64,000 nucleotides of DNA from Serilophus lunatus (GCA_013399895.1 VXBA01004193.1:1105913-1169912), one strand, 5' to 3'; shown: positions 21,901 through 35,305, numbered from the stretch's first letter. Numbers and translations: made by a program. Notes: a model not told the origin generated them from the sequence alone.

Positions 21901-23449
21901 AAACGGGCTTTTTGCTGCACTGACTTATTCAATATTGAGTTTTAAGCAAATGGAGCTGATCTCCTCATGTAAAACACTTCAGCATGTGCCCACTGGAATG
22001 GTAAATCCACTGCTCTTTCCAGGCTGGTTATTGGGTACAAACAAGGAACACACTGAGAGAAGGCGGCAGAATTTATTACAGCAACAATTCTGATTAAAAC
22101 CTTTCTCATTCAGCAGAATACAGATGGAACACACAGATGAAATCCTGGCTAAAATGCTGCTGTTCCCCCTGGAAGAAACCCTGTCCTACCTGCAAGGATT
22201 GTTTAGGTTATGAGCAGTCTGAGTGCAGCAGCCTCCAGCATTCCTGGCTTGGAAGGATGGAGATCTAAATATTCACTAATTTACCTATTAGTTTTAATTA
22301 GATACCACAGCCACTTATTTTCTAATCTGGAAAATGAGCATTCCAGATGCAAAGGGGAGGATTCCTTTCTCACTTTCTTTCTTTTCTTCCTTTAATTTAT
22401 TTTTTTTTTCTGCTTAGTCAAATGTTTAAATGCCTTGTCAACACAGAAGAAACGGGGAAAAAAGTGACACGATGAAAGATTAAGGAAAATGGGGAAGATT
22501 AACAAAGCTTGATAGGCAGGCAATTAAAATAGAAGTGAAGGATCGTTAGTATTCATTACTAGAAAACACAGGCAGGGAGGATTGTGCAGCTGTTGGAAAT
22601 CCCCAGGATCTGACTGGGGAGAAGTCAGTCCAAAAAATACCTTGCTCTTCTGGCTGGTGAAGTTTGCAGTGGCAGTTAAGTGGATTAGCTGCTTTTTGTT
22701 GCCTCTTCACCCTTCAAGTCTTATCTGGACTAAAGACTGCTTGAAAGGCCTTTGAAATGTGCCACTACCAGGTTCTTGTCAAGGAAGCTCGTGCTTTCAG
22801 GGAGGTGAAATGGTAATAACTCCCAGCAACAGTGACATGTCCTGATTAAATCCAAGTCCAGAGAGGGACAGGCTGCAGCAGAGGTGCCAGACAGCAGGTT
22901 CAGAGCAGGCAGAAAAGGAAGGAACAAGTAGGACTTCAGCCTCTCATTGCCCCAGTTTCTAGAAGAAGATTCAGAGAGTTTGAATCATTTGTTTCTGAAG
23001 GAAAAAATCAAATCTGATCTGATCCTCAGGGACGAATGAAATACATTAAGTGATGCTTTGGGCTTCCTGTACATTCCTGCAAGTCTCTGAACGAAGAAAG
23101 AGGGAATTTTAAATTTTTTTTTTTAGTAATTATGGGCATGAAGAGAAGAGGAATTTCCCCCTGGTGTCATCCTTATCCCCAGGACACTCACACCAGTCTT
23201 CCTGGCACACATTTAACTTCAGCAAACTTGTTAATCAGCAAACAAGCTGATAATGCCACACAACAGTGTTTAAACACACAGAGAGGGACGTGGACAGAGA
23301 AGGAGCCAGAGAGCAGTGGGAAGTCCCTCCTGCCCTGGACAAAGACCAGGAACCACAAACAAACTGAAGGAATTGCACTGGCTGTGCCTGGCCAGGAGAT
23401 CCAGGAGAGAGCAGCCTGGATCCCCAGGTACCTGTGGGACTGTGGAGTT
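15931..23449. other. Single-copy noncoding sequence
   Basis: About 7.5 kb without a supportable gene, RNA or repeat family. A short AATAAT run lies at about 17657-17672. GC rises at 19400-20050 without reaching CpG-island density, and overlapping short frames there reflect only the scarcity of stop codons. AATAAA words and homopolymer runs (for example T run 23116-23124) are unremarkable. Confidence 0.6.
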
Positions 23450-23502
23450 ATCCCCGTGGGAATTATCCCCGTGGGATTTGCCCCTGTGGGATTTACCCCC
23501 GT
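23450..23502 (+). repeat. 15-bp minisatellite, about 3.5 copies
   Basis: Units start at 23450, 23465, 23480 and 23495 (last partial). The first is ATCCCCGTGGGAATT and later units vary at one to three positions. The period is a multiple of three, so a plus-strand frame reads a repeating pentapeptide of the type I/F-x-P-V-G. That frame has no recognised protein around it. Confidence 0.85.
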
Positions 23503-26500
23503 CCTACTTCACTGACTGTCACACTTCTTTTCTAGTTCCTTTTGCTAAAAGAGAAACAAAGATATTTTCTCCAGGAAAGCTTTGCCTGAAGAAAAAAGAG
23601 CTGCAGCACATGTCGAGGAGGAGGGTGCAGGTGGAGCCCAGCTCTCCTCAAATTATTCCCACTCTTTGTGGCTGTGCTTGTTTCTTCTGTATGAACGAGT
23701 TGTTAAAGCTCTGGTTCCCCAAATCCCTTGTCTGATGCTTCCTGAGCCACTGCAGTGACAGTCAGTGTGGATGAGCACAGGGTTGAACCAGGGTGGACCA
23801 GCCGAGCAGGTTCAGTGCTGCCAAACTGGTTCCTGCCAAGTGAGGTTCTTACTTCAGGCTGTCCCTGCTTTTTCACCATTTGTGGCCTCAACATTCTGCT
23901 GCTGAGAGAGAGAAAAAATCCTGCATTCTGCCATGAAAAACCTCCCAGCTCCAAACACTGCAGGAACTGCTCATTTGCCCCTTGTTTCCAGTCTTTGAAG
24001 TCAGGACCTTTCTGACAACAGTCAGTCCCCCCCTTGTCCCCATGTATCTCAGCTTTCCCTGCCTTTGATTCTGGAGCCTGTCATTGATTTGCTTCTGGGG
24101 AGCTTCAGGCTCATTGCTTTCATATTCATAATCTGGGATCTGACAGATTAGGGGGATTATTTAGGGTTGGAGCCCCAACTAATGATGTGACTGACAGGCA
24201 GAAAAGAGATGAAAACAACTCCTGGCTTTTCATGTTGCCATTGCAAACACAAACTCCATACTGGGATATGTCCTGTACAGCCCTTGGATGGAAACCAAGG
24301 CTTGTTGGGCCAACTCCTGAGCTCAGACCAGGGGTCTGAGAACCAACACACAGACACTGTGCAGGAATCCCTCTGGGCACAGCCCACACTGGGTTTGGAC
24401 CCTTCCCTCAGGGGGCACTAAGGTCACCCTGCCAGCTCAGGGTGCAACAGGGCAGAATTTGGGGTTGTTTTGCTGGGTGGGCCCCTCCTCACGAGAGAGG
24501 AAGGGAGGAAAGCTGGTTTTGCAGGGGAAGGCCAGGCTGCACTTGGCTGGATGCTTTGTGAGGAATGAGCTGAGCTGGGAAGTGTGTGCTTTCTGCTCCT
24601 TATTTCACCCCAGTTCACTGCAGACCTCCAGACATGCTCCACTTACAGCCTGTGCCTGCAGAATGAGCTCAGTCAGAGGCTGCTTCAGGCAGATTTTAAG
24701 GTATTTTAGGCCAGGGTGAACTCCTGTAGCTCATGCACAGAACTTGGGCTTTAAATATGATTAAAATAAAAAAGACAACAACATGGCTTCAAGTGAGGCT
24801 GATGAACTTCATGGCTTGTTCCATGGCCCATTGAGCCTTCAAAGCAGCACGACCAGCTGTGTGTCTGTGAACTGTGCACTTTGTAAGTCCATGCAAGAAA
24901 CATTTATCAACTTATTTCCTGTGTTGGAGCTTTGCAAGCAGAAATAAGGCTCAATTCTACCCATTTCTTTAGAGATACTTCTCTTTTCCTGTGTGCCTAC
25001 TACCCCTGGGAGCCAGTGTGTGACTCCCAGGCTACAGACACACAGTGATAATGAGAAATAGGTCCTGTGGAAGATAAATCAAGGTGATTCAGCCTGCAAC
25101 AGGCAGGAGATCACACAATGTTTCTGGACACTTCCTAATCAAGAACAGAAAAGAACAGCCCTCCAAGCAATACAGAAAGAAGCTCGTGCTTGAAACAAAA
25201 GACCAGGAATCAAAAGCAGCACCCAGAGTTTCTGCAGATCTTTGGCTAAGGAGTTACCTCCGTCCACAAGCAACAAAATGTGTGCTTCAGAAGGGCTTTG
25301 GGAACCTTTATGGTGCTTATTAGTTGTGAGCATATGAGGAAAGGCTCTAGAAAAGAGGCAGGTTTAAGCACCACAAAGAATCTGCACTATTTCTGCTCTC
25401 CATTGGTGCCACTCATCCACTGCTTCACTTCTCTTCTTTCCCAGGAATTCTGTTTGAAGACTCACTTTCTTCCACCTTGCCTGCCAGAATGGTTCTTCTA
25501 ACAAATGGCAGGACATAGACACAGCCTTTTTCTGGTCAGATTTGGTTTGTGCCGGGGGGACTTTGCCTTCTAACATTTCAGGAGTGAGGGTGAAGCGTGG
25601 CCCAGCTGCAGCAGCTGGGTGCCCTTGCAGTGGCCTTGCTAAGAGCTGCCCCCCTCACATCCAGGTGCCTCCAGGTGACTCAGTCCCAATTAATGCCCTG
25701 CTCATCTAAACGAAGCAGTGCCTTGAAGCTGGAGCCCAACAAATTGGTCCCCAGAGAGCACAATGATGTGTGGCAGTGCTGGTGGCCTCGTCCAAGCAGC
25801 AGCATCCCAACAGCCACTCCACTGCCCCCAGCTCTGGGCTTTGGGAGGAGACTGAGACCCAGGGAGGCCCTGGGGACAGGGCCACAATGCCCCTGGGAGA
25901 GGCATCATTGAAGCACTGCTGTGCTTCTGGCAGGGTTTTTCTCCACCTACTTTGGGATTTAAAACCTCTTCCATTTCAAATCAGCTCAGGCCAAGATGAT
26001 ACTGAGCACACTGCAGCCCAAGCAAAGAGTTCAGGCATGAGGGGGACGTGTTTGCATCACTGAAAACGTTTTAAAATTGCAAAGCTGCCTAAAAGATTCC
26101 TTAAATACTTGAAGGCCAGTATTCAAGCAAATATCCTTCCCCCTGCTGACTCTGGGGCCTGGCTGTGAGACAGCTGGGGACGAGATCAGTGGCCCAAGGT
26201 TAATGCTCCTGGATCTGTGCAGTCAGTTCAAACCTGTCCCAGACCCTTGGAAAATACACCCCTTGGGAAAGGTGTCCAGTCACAACCAGATGTTCCAAAG
26301 CAACACAGTCTGTTTGATTTCATCTCCTCCCTGTATGCTGGTTAGGAGGAAATGTCACATTTCATTTCCTAGGATCAAGAAGCAAAGCATGAGGATTGTG
26401 CTGCAGCTTTCCCTGCCAGATTCCCTGATGGAAGAGACCCGGCACACGTCTGGCTTCCCTCTGCTTTCACACAAGGCAAAACTGCACTAAGTGAAAACCC

Positions 26501-26557
26501 TGCAACCATTACGTGGCATCAGTTGCTAAAACTGCCATTACACTTACAAAACTATTT
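23503..26557. other. Single-copy noncoding sequence
   Basis: No recognised gene, RNA or repeat. Short frames on both strands show no domain. The sequence is compositionally ordinary for bird intergenic or intronic DNA. Confidence 0.6.
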
Positions 26558-26742
26558 GGAAAATCTTCTTCCCTGGGAGGGTGTGAGGCCCTGGCACAGG
26601 GTGCCCAGAGAAGCTGTGGCTGCTCCATCCCTGGGAGCGCCCAAGGGCAGGTTGGAGCCGCCTGGGGCAGTGGGAGGTGTCCCTGCCCAGGGCAGGGATG
26701 GGACTGGATGGGCTTTAAGGTCCCTCTGATTCTATTCTATGA
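26558..26742 (+). mobile_element. CR1 LINE, 5'-truncated 3' end
   Basis: Shows, in order, 'tcttcttccctgggagggtg', 'tgaggccctggcacagggtg', 'cccagagaagctgtggctgc', 'tccatccctggga', 'aagggcaggttgga', 'gtgtccctgcccagggcagg', 'actggatgggctttaaggtc' and an ATTCTATGA terminus. This is the most complete CR1 tail in the window, about 185 bases and comparatively well preserved. No reverse-transcriptase frame is present. Confidence 0.93.
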
Positions 26743-29700
26743 CTGTTGGCAGCAACAGGACCAAACCAATTTTTTTGGAGTTGGAAGCAAGAGAGGTGTG
26801 GGGAAGGAGCAGAGCTATGGCAGAGAGCCTCCAAGCACGTGCAGAGACCAAACCAAGACAAGGAGCAAAACAGAAACTCAAGCCCCACAGGGGTCCCCTG
26901 CAAACAAGCTTTTCCTGCCCCAGCACAGGAGCCGCATCTGAGTGGGATGTGTGTGCTCAGAATTCCTCACAGCCACTGCTGTGCTGCTCACTGCCTTTAA
27001 TAACTGAGTGCTCTGGGAATCACACTCCACTTGTGCCCAAGTTAAGCCACATAGTTTCTATTATTCTCCTCAGCCACTTCATGTCCAGAGGAAAAGCTTA
27101 TCACCAGTAAATAAAGGAGCTCAGCTTGTTTGCATCAGTCCCTGAGCTGAGCATGGGGGCTTTGCAGGCAATTCCTTGGAAAAGGTGGTGGTGTTTGAAG
27201 TTGGGTAACTGGAGACTTTCTTTCAGTGAGGAGCAGTAAGAGCCTTACCCCACGGGTCAAATATCTCCTTTTCATGCCCAGAAATCCTGCCTGCAGCTGT
27301 GCTCAGATGCTCCTTGAGGTTTCACTCTGCTGTACTTTCAGTCTTTCCCCTGATTAGTTATGGGCTTTGCCATAACACCAGATGCTTTCCCTTGCAGGAA
27401 ACACGTATCTGGAGTCATTTTTTTTGTAATTTTCATCCCACTGTCTTACTGCTAAAAAGACCAAAATTATTCATTTGACTGTAAAAGGCAAAAAAAAAGC
27501 ACAAGGAAAAAAAATATGGAAATGTTACGATTTTAATGCAGGAACTGTGTATTCCAAAATATCCTGAAGAGATGTAGCCACGTTCCCACAGGTTCTTTGT
27601 TAGATTTGTGAGGCAAAGCACCGAGCCCATCGTTCAGCCACAGTGTTCCCTGTCAGACTGTAAATTATGGCTGAGGTTACAGAAGTGTGGGAGCATTTAT
27701 AACTCCAATACTCTGCGAGTGGCAGTGCTGCAGCCAGGCTGCCCAAAGCAATCAGTCAGGACATGCAGATGCATTTTAAGGGAAAAAATATTGAGCCCTT
27801 CTAAAAATTCCCTGGTCAAAATTTATTTTGAATTAAGGACAAACTCACAGAGAAAAGAGAATTGGTTCCTTTGACAGAGCTACAACTGCCTGTACAAACG
27901 TTTCAGTTTCTACAGCTCGGGGCTGCCTTCAGAAATGCAAATTACTGATTAAAATAGTCCCATCTCCCACAAAAAAAATGCATTTCTCACCTGAATACAG
28001 CTCAAAAAGCTTAGTAATCTATGCCTCGTAATGTTTGTGTGACTTCATGCACTGGAAGGTTTAAAAAACATGGAAAGCAGAGTCCTGTCAAGGAGAAAAA
28101 CTTGATTTCAACTGACAGGTTTGGGGTCAGCAGCTCTTGGTGATAGAGAGAGGGTTCAGAGAGACATGAGATCCTCCAGCAGCTGCTGCTGGCACTGAAA
28201 GCCTGACCACAGTTGTTGCTCCTGCCCTGACACCCCAGGCTGGTTCCTGGCAGGGATTTGTGCTTTAGAGCCCACTCCAGCCCCCAGTGCTCAGTGGGAC
28301 AGTCCCTGCCTGCCCAGCACAGCCTCGTGCCCTGCCAGCCCTCCCTGGGCACAGCTCCTGGGTGCTGGTTGGCACTGCTGCCCTGGAGCCCCAGGGCTGG
28401 AAGGACTGTGCACCCAATCCCCGCGAAACAAGGAGCTCAGAGGCATCCCCTTTTTACTGGGGTGACACCAGGACATCATCCTTCCCTTCACCCATGGCTC
28501 TGCTCTCTTTCTTCATGAAAGAAATGCATTTTCCTTGGCACAGTCAAAGCAGAAACGAGCCCAAAGTGCCACCTGTGACTCTTCAGATTTGCAAATATTT
28601 AAAATCTTGAGAGAAGCTGCACAGACCTTGAGTGGATGTTGTTCAGACACTTCCCACCTCCTGCCTGGATTCCCCCTCCCTAAGCTCCAGGCTCAGAGGT
28701 GTCTTTATCTCGGGGAGACCATTCCCATCCACTTTCCCTAATTAATAAGATGATAAACAGTGATTGCCACTTCCATCCTTACCTTGAAATACAGTTTCTG
28801 GCTCAGACTCTCAGCACATTATCTCTGTGCCAGGGTCTGTCTGCATGTTCTTAGTGAGCCCATCACTTGAAAGTCTTTGTTCCCAGTGAATCACAGAAAT
28901 GAGAGAAACTGTTCTCCAAAAACTGTTCTCCTGAAGTGAATGGGCTCCGTTGATTCTTGCAAAGCACAGTTGATTTTCTCCCAGATGGTTTTAGCAATCA
29001 AACAGCACCAGGTGACAATTTCTACTATTCCTTGAGACCTCAGAAAAGCCATGAACTAATGGCACCACTTTGCTGCTATAGCTGGTGATATCTGGTCCTA
29101 CATGGAAAGATTTACCAATGTTTATCTGAAGATATGACTGCACTCAGATAATGGAATGTATAATTAAACTATGTTAATGAATCAACTGCATTTACTGCTC
29201 TGTGCAGTAGACAAAGTAGATGTTCTAAGCAGCTCCAGAATATTTAAGAACACTTTCTTAGGTGCAGGTTTATGTTCTTAGGACATACAAGGCTGAGGAT
29301 GACTGTAGATGCCATTTAAAGTGTTAATGCTCATTTCCACTCAGTGCCTTGGTTGTCAAGCCCTTTGCAAGTGCAGTGGGATCCAGACAGGCAGCAGGAG
29401 ATCAGCTGGAGACTGGGCAGCCTTGAAAACATTCCAAAGTGCCACTAACCAGTGCTGCCAATGGGAATGACAGGACAGGACACCTCGTGCCAGCCAGGCA
29501 GCAGCTGGTTGTGTCAGGGATATGTTAATGCTGCCTGGAATTTTGGGGGTGGGGAGGAGCCCCAGCTGCTCTTTGGGTGAAACGCAGGGCTGGGGGGTTT
29601 TGAGGGACTGAGCACGGGCAATAATCTGCAGCAAGGCCACTTGTTCAGGTAGAGACACCTGATGTCTGGCACTAGAGGTGCTGGATAGAAGAGGAGAGAG

Positions 29701-30204
29701 ACACGGCCTGGGAGCTGGAAAAAGAGACAGATGGGGGAAAGCTGCAGTGATGGAAACAAGGAGCTGGCATTTGATCACCCCGAATTTGCCCCCAGGGTGG
29801 CAAAGAGGAAGATTCTTGCCTGTGTGGGTGTGTAGTGTCTGGCTGTGTGTCCTCCCTGAAAACTAAAAGCTGATGCTGGTTAGCCATGAGAGCAATCTGC
29901 ACTTTGATTCTGCTCCAGGTTTGTGAAAGTTTAATGAACAGAGAGAGGTGCAGGACTTCCCTTGTGTTTGGTGTTTGCAGCCTTCCCCCAGTGCTGTCGG
30001 GACTCATCTGACATGGAACAGAAGCACCAGCAGCTACACAAGTTGGGAAAACCTGAAACTCTCCCTTCTGCCACCCCTCCCACCTGCCAAACCCCACTTT
30101 CAGCTTCCTTAGAGAACAGCACTATTTTCCTTATCCTTTTGCTTCCTGTTAAAACCCACATGAATGTCTTTCAGGATTAGCACCAGGACATGCAATCCAA
30201 ATCC
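26743..30204. other. Single-copy noncoding sequence
   Basis: No gene, RNA or repeat family recognised. A-rich runs near 27488-27515 are low-complexity. A cluster of overlapping frames at 29350-30160 occurs on both strands and has no domain. Confidence 0.6.
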
Positions 30205-30285
30205 TTCCTGTTCCACAGATGGAGAGGGAAACCTACAGCCAGGAGAGGTGTGAGGATGGTTTAGCTTCCCACAGTTGCTGGGGCT
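30205..30285 (-). mobile_element. MIR/CORE-SINE-like fragment, reverse orientation
   Basis: The text 'tccacagatggagagggaaa', then 'cagccaggagaggtgtgag' and 'agcttcccacagttgc', parallels reverse-complemented MIR (TTACAGATGAGGAAAC, GGCCCAGAGAGGTTAAG, GGTCACACAGCT). Word order and spacing agree but divergence is high. Confidence 0.4.
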
Positions 30286-32730
30286 TTTTTTGCACTGAGT
30301 TTGCAGAGTTGATGCCTCCACTGCTACTTGCTCAGCATATTAATTCAGTTCCTTCACCCTGGGCTTAGGGCAGAGCTCCCTGACAAGGGAACCTGTGCTT
30401 TTGCCCCTTTGATAAATGATGCCCCATTTTCAGAGTATCTCCTTGATGTCCCTTTCATGGCCTAAAGCAACCAACGAATCTTTTTAATATCCAGGGTGAA
30501 CTCTCGGGGCTGAACGTCCCCAATCACAACGTTTTCTTGTTCATCAGTTTTTGCTCCATCTGGAGACGAACATCCCAAGATCTGCCCTCGTGCTCTGCTG
30601 CCTGTGCTGCTCAATCCCTTCCTCATATTGGTCACTTTATCACAAGTGACAATTCTGGATATGAAATGAAGGAATTCAGCAGCTCTGGGCAAAGGTTGCA
30701 GGAAGTTTTGAGCCCTGTGGTTCATAGCTCATGGTTTGCACGTTGGGATCATCAAGGTTCCAGTTTCATCTTCTTTGGAGATTGTCTGGAACAACTTCCT
30801 TTAGCTTCTGTCTGATTCTGAGTCAGTGGCTGATGTTTCCACAGAGCTGTGTTACAAACAGAGCAGTGAAATCAGAAATCCAAAAGAACATACATGGGCA
30901 TCCTGCTGGCTGGGGTTGTAGCTGATTCTTCTATTTTCAAAAGTAACTGGAATCCTGTAAAATGCCCTCTTCCCTTTAGTTCTTTCCTTTGGGAATATTA
31001 CAATGCAAAGGAGAATTTTCAACAGCATATCTGAGCTCTAAATCCCTGTGTTTCAATAGCACCCTGCTCAATACCTCTGATTTCCTGATCAAAGGTGGGA
31101 GAGTAATGCTCCTTAAAATGCTTCTCATAAAGCCAACCCAGAGGCAAGGCAGAATTTAGGTTACCTGAGTATCCTCAGGGATAGTTCATGTGAGGATCCT
31201 GGTGGTCCTCTGCACATCCTCTGCACAGAAGTGTTTTTAAACCCCTGAGCATCTGTCAGGACCACCTGTTCTTCCCTTTCCTGAGCCCAGCTCTGCAGCA
31301 GGGCTTTGGAAGGAATGCACTTGGAATTGCTTGGCCATTTGCTCCTGGCTGGTGTGGCTCAGCTCAGTGAAAGCCAGGAGCCACGGACACACAACAAACT
31401 CCTCTTTCTCCTGAGAGGGATGGTCTGTGCCAGCTCATCCACTTGGTGCCAGAAACATCATGTGGTTCATGAGCAACTTCTGCAAAACAGGGCAATGAAC
31501 CAGCTCTCGACTGAAAGTCAGAAACTGGGGAACTTCCCTCAAAGGCTACAACTCTCTGCAAGGATTGTCTCCAGATGGAAGCACCACGTTACTCCACGGT
31601 TGCTCTGCAGTTGTGCCTCTCAGAGGGATGTCCCACAGCAGGACCAGTGAGATCCCTGGCAGCTTCAATTCAGGCTTTTGCATGGGAAACATGGAATGTG
31701 AGGAGCTGGCTCTTGCAAGCACTTTGATTCTGAGCTGATCCTGAACTCAGCCACCTGAGGTCCAGGCTGACTCAGCTTTCAGGATACATTTTTCATTTAT
31801 GAATTGAGAAAGCTGTTTAAAAGCAGAAACTTGGCAGCAGCAGGGCAAAAATAAATATCCTTTAAAATGAAAAAGGAGAACTGGAGCGTGAGTGGAGTGT
31901 GAGTTGTATCTTTCTCTTGCCTTGCATGTGCTGTTTATTCCAAAGTTTTCCCTGCAACTGAACTATTTGGGGAGGGAAGAGCACGTTGTAACTTGCACTG
32001 GAGTGGCAGAAGGAGTCTCGTCTGGTGCAACACTCACTCGGCCATCTGTGAGATGAGGAACATCAGAGGCATTCCCTCTGGAGCTCCCTGCCCTTCCTAA
32101 GCTCACAGGAATGCTGAGGTGGGAAATATTTCTTCCCAGAGCCTCTTGATTGAATCCATGTGGAATCTCTACCTGACAATTAGGTTCACATGCCTAAACC
32201 CAGAGCACAGCTCCCCACTGAGTTGCTGCTTTGGAAATTTAACTCCTGGAAGAAGTGTTTGCTCTTTTAGTGATGGATCTTCCCTTCTTTCTTTCTTGTC
32301 CTTTCAAATATTCTGAATTACACAATTGTGTATCAAGTGCTGATGGCAGATGGGACACAGGGGAAGGCCAGAGGTAAAGATCACGTTCATCATCACTGGG
32401 ACATTCCCCAGGGAAGGGGTGGCCATGGGCTGGGCTCTTGCAGGTGCCAGGTAAGAAATGGATGGGCACACTTGAACCACAGGCAATTTGCCCTGTGATG
32501 GTTCTCTGAAATCTCCACAAACACGAGAAAATGTCACTTTGAGGCAATGAGAGGCTTTGCCACTAAAATGTTTGAGTGAGATGAATCTGCAGGACTAGGA
32601 AACATGGCATTACTCTGTGACTGTGAGGAGAGTGTGTTTTCTCAGCAAAGAAACACCCCAAGGTTGACCAGGAGAGAAATGCCAGCAGGCTTTGAGAGAC
32701 CAGGACTCTGATGTCCAGGGGAAAGAAATC

Positions 32731-32770
32731 CCCCATGTCACACAGAGATTGGAGTCACAGCTCCCAGGGC
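32731..32770 (-). mobile_element. Weak MIR-like fragment, reverse orientation
   Basis: The phrases 'cccatgtcacacagagattg' and 'gagtcacagctcccagg' resemble the reverse-complemented MIR segment GGTCACACAGCTAGTAAGTGGCAGAGC. Only about 40 bases are comparable. Confidence 0.3.
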
Positions 32771-33456
32771 AGAAGCAACTCCTCTGTTCCCAGGCTCCTG
32801 CACACCAGCTCTGAGGGGTTTATCACCCAGTGTCTCTTGCCAGCACCGAGCTGTGGCTTCAACCCATTGACAAAGTGTAAACCCCTTCACAAGATGTGAA
32901 CAGTGCCCAGGGGATTACCTGCCCTCAACAACAAAACTGCTTTGCAGCTCCAGTTCTGTCCATCCCAACATACCCTCGAATATACAACCACCAAACACAA
33001 ATAACTGCAAATTAGAAGCTGGTCTTGGGAGGAACTGGTCCCAGTTCCCACCTTCTCTCTCATTTCATGGTGGCTCTGGTTCCTCAGCTACTATTCCTAC
33101 AGTCCCTGTCTCAGTTCTCACCCTTTCCTTTTAACTTAAGCACTTCTGAGTAATCCTTTTTATTGTAGCCCTGTCTCAGCTGCTTTTTCCCCCCTAGAGA
33201 TCCCATAATGTTGTGTTTGTAATGAGAATGGGGTGAATTTTCAGCTGATGTAGATTGGATGAAGTGTAGCAACGTCAGCAGAGCTGTGATGATTTACTCT
33301 GCCCGAGCATGAGGAGCTGCAATAACTCACTGCTCTGTGTCTGCTGGAGTGTTCTGTGGCCATCCCTTTGCACCCACTGCTTTTGTAAGGGGGAAAAAAA
33401 TAAAAAGTGCTTTCAGCTGCTTTGCTCCAATTTCTGGGAGGCTGACTGCTGGAGCC

Positions 33457-33470
33457 ATGGAGAGGTGAGT
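33457..33470 (+). other. Kozak-context ATG eight bases before a consensus splice donor
   Basis: A GGAGCCATGG start context is followed by AGAG and then GTGAGT at 33465-33470, a full consensus 5' splice site. A TATA-like ATAAAAAG lies about 55 bases upstream, at about 33400. This arrangement is what a tiny first coding exon (Met-Glu-, phase 2) would look like. No downstream exon can be paired with it and there is no CpG island, so it may be chance. Confidence 0.12.
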
Positions 33471-34913
33471 CACACTGCAGAGACTGTGGCCTGAAAACTG
33501 ATCCTGGTGTGAGACATCCCTGGAGCAGGAGGTTTGGGCTCTGCAGGACCAGGCTGAGATCCAGGCAGTTCCCCCAGTTCCTCAGCCCCGTTCCTCTGAG
33601 CTTAGACACAGCCCTTTTTAAAGCTAAGACTAATCTCCTTGCCAAGTCATCTGTTAAATATTGGGGAAATGCTCAGAGTGAACAACATATTTATCCTTTC
33701 AAAGCAAATGATAGGTTTGTTTCAAAGCAAGCCTCATTCTGCTGTGATTTATTGTTGCAGTCTATCTCTCTCATTCCTTTTTAAAAAACATATTGAATGC
33801 AGGTGATGTATTTTTGACATGATTGATTTTGACCTGCGTGTGCCTGAGCTAAATGGATCAACACTGGCAATTCCTCTGCCTGTGCCCAAAGAACAGGCCA
33901 GGTGATAAGAGCATTCTCCTTCCAATTCAAATGTTACAGCAATAGCCTTTGCTTTCCAGCCCAGGGATCGCCTCCATTGTACCAAACTGAGGTCTGGGAA
34001 ATGGTGGGGATTTCATGGAGCAAAACCAGGGGTGTTTTATTTCCTTCAGGTTCAGGTTTCACCTGATTTAATGGAGTTCAATCCAGGCTGAAGAAGGAAG
34101 TCAGGAGGGTTGGTACTGGTGACTTGTCCAGGGAACAGGCTGCCCATTAGTATTTCCATCTGAACCTGGATGGTCTGACCTTTTGGTGAGAAATTCTGTT
34201 GTTTTGCAACACTTCTACCCTGCAGAGGCTCAAGTAAATCCAACTCCCTGTTTCTTCCCTGAGCTCAGATCCTTGGGATGCTGTTTCCTGGCAAAGGCAG
34301 CTGCCCCCCGGGAATGCCGTGGTGAGGTGCCTGGGACACGGAGCTGTTTGCTCGGGCTTTGAGTTCATCACACCATTATTAACAGAGGTTCCCAAAACAT
34401 GAGGGTTTTGCAGGAAAACAGCTCCTGGAGCCAGCCACTGGAGGGAGCCGCTGGAAGGAGGCTGGACTTGGGCAAAACCGGTTAAATTGTGACTTAAAAC
34501 ACCTTCGAGTCACAGTCACTCCTGTCTGCAAACAGGCACGAGCTGGGGAGGGATATAAATATGCAAGAAGTGAGAATCTTAAAACCAGGTAAAGAAAAAC
34601 ACCTTGTCAGAGCCCTACAGATGAAAAGCTGCTCAGCTTTAGTTCAATCCCTTTGGATTGCTTTGCTGCCAGGTGCCATCTCAGGGATGTGACAGGTGTC
34701 ACCACTGCCCAGATCTGCTGAGGGTTTAATATTCGTGGAAAATTCTGAAATATTTTGACGAAGTGTGTGCAAACATGTGGGTGTTGGTGTGAATCTGAGG
34801 CTGGTGGAAATGCCCACACTGTGAACAATAAAACTTTGCTCAGCATTTCCTTGAGTCTTCTCCTTGTGGCCCTTTGATAAACCAAATCCATGAATTCCAT
34901 ACTGATGTTTGTA

Positions 34914-34970
34914 CTGAGGAGCCCAGGACTGGACACGCACAAATGTGGCCTCACTAGTGCCTGATAAACA
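34914..34970 (-). mobile_element. CR1 LINE internal fragment, reverse orientation
   Basis: The phrases 'gaggagcccaggactggaca' and 'caaatgtggcctcactagtg' match the reverse complement of the CR1 segment that reads CTGGTGAGGCCACATCTGGAGTACTGTGTCCAG..., from the end of the CR1 reverse-transcriptase coding region. The fragment is about 55-60 bases and similarity fades on both sides. Confidence 0.6.
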
Positions 34971-35278
34971 CTATTAACAACACCTCTTTAAATGAGTTTA
35001 TAGGGAGTTAATGGCTCATAATAGTTTTAAGGGAAGGCTACTGAATTCTTCATAGATGATTTAAAGATAAACTAGAACATGGGAACATGGGGAGCAAGGG
35101 AAGGAGACCCAAGTGTGGAATCTGGCAAAAGGAAGGGGCCCTCTGGAGCATCTTAGGAAAGTCAGTGCTGGTGAGCAGCCCCTTCACCTCAGTTGTGTCC
35201 CCCACACCTTCCACATTCTCCCAGGAGAGGCTTTTCATCTTTGCCCAGGATTCTGGAGGCGCATTTGTTCCAACAGTA

Positions 35279-35305
35279 ATCACAGAATCCCAGACTGGTT
35301 TGGGT
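35279..35305 (-). mobile_element. Short CR1 3'-terminal scrap, reverse orientation
   Basis: 'atcacagaatcccagactgg' followed by 'tttgggt' is the reverse complement of a CR1 terminus (ACCCAAACCATTCTGTGATT). Only about 27 bases are recognisable. Confidence 0.5.

Larger units (their letters stand above)
30286..34913. other. Single-copy noncoding sequence
   Basis: Apart from a weak MIR-like scrap at 32731-32770 and the isolated ATG-plus-donor at 33457-33470, nothing recognisable is present. Open frames are short and unassigned. Confidence 0.55.

Noticed and set aside
22955..23015. Possible reversed MIR fragment
   Set aside because: Only scattered agreement (CCCCAGTTTCTAGAAGAAG, CAGAGAG). Too weak to list as a feature.
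32045..32075. MIR-like 'ccatctgtgagatgaggaa'
   Set aside because: The match is limited to one short word with no flanking MIR order.
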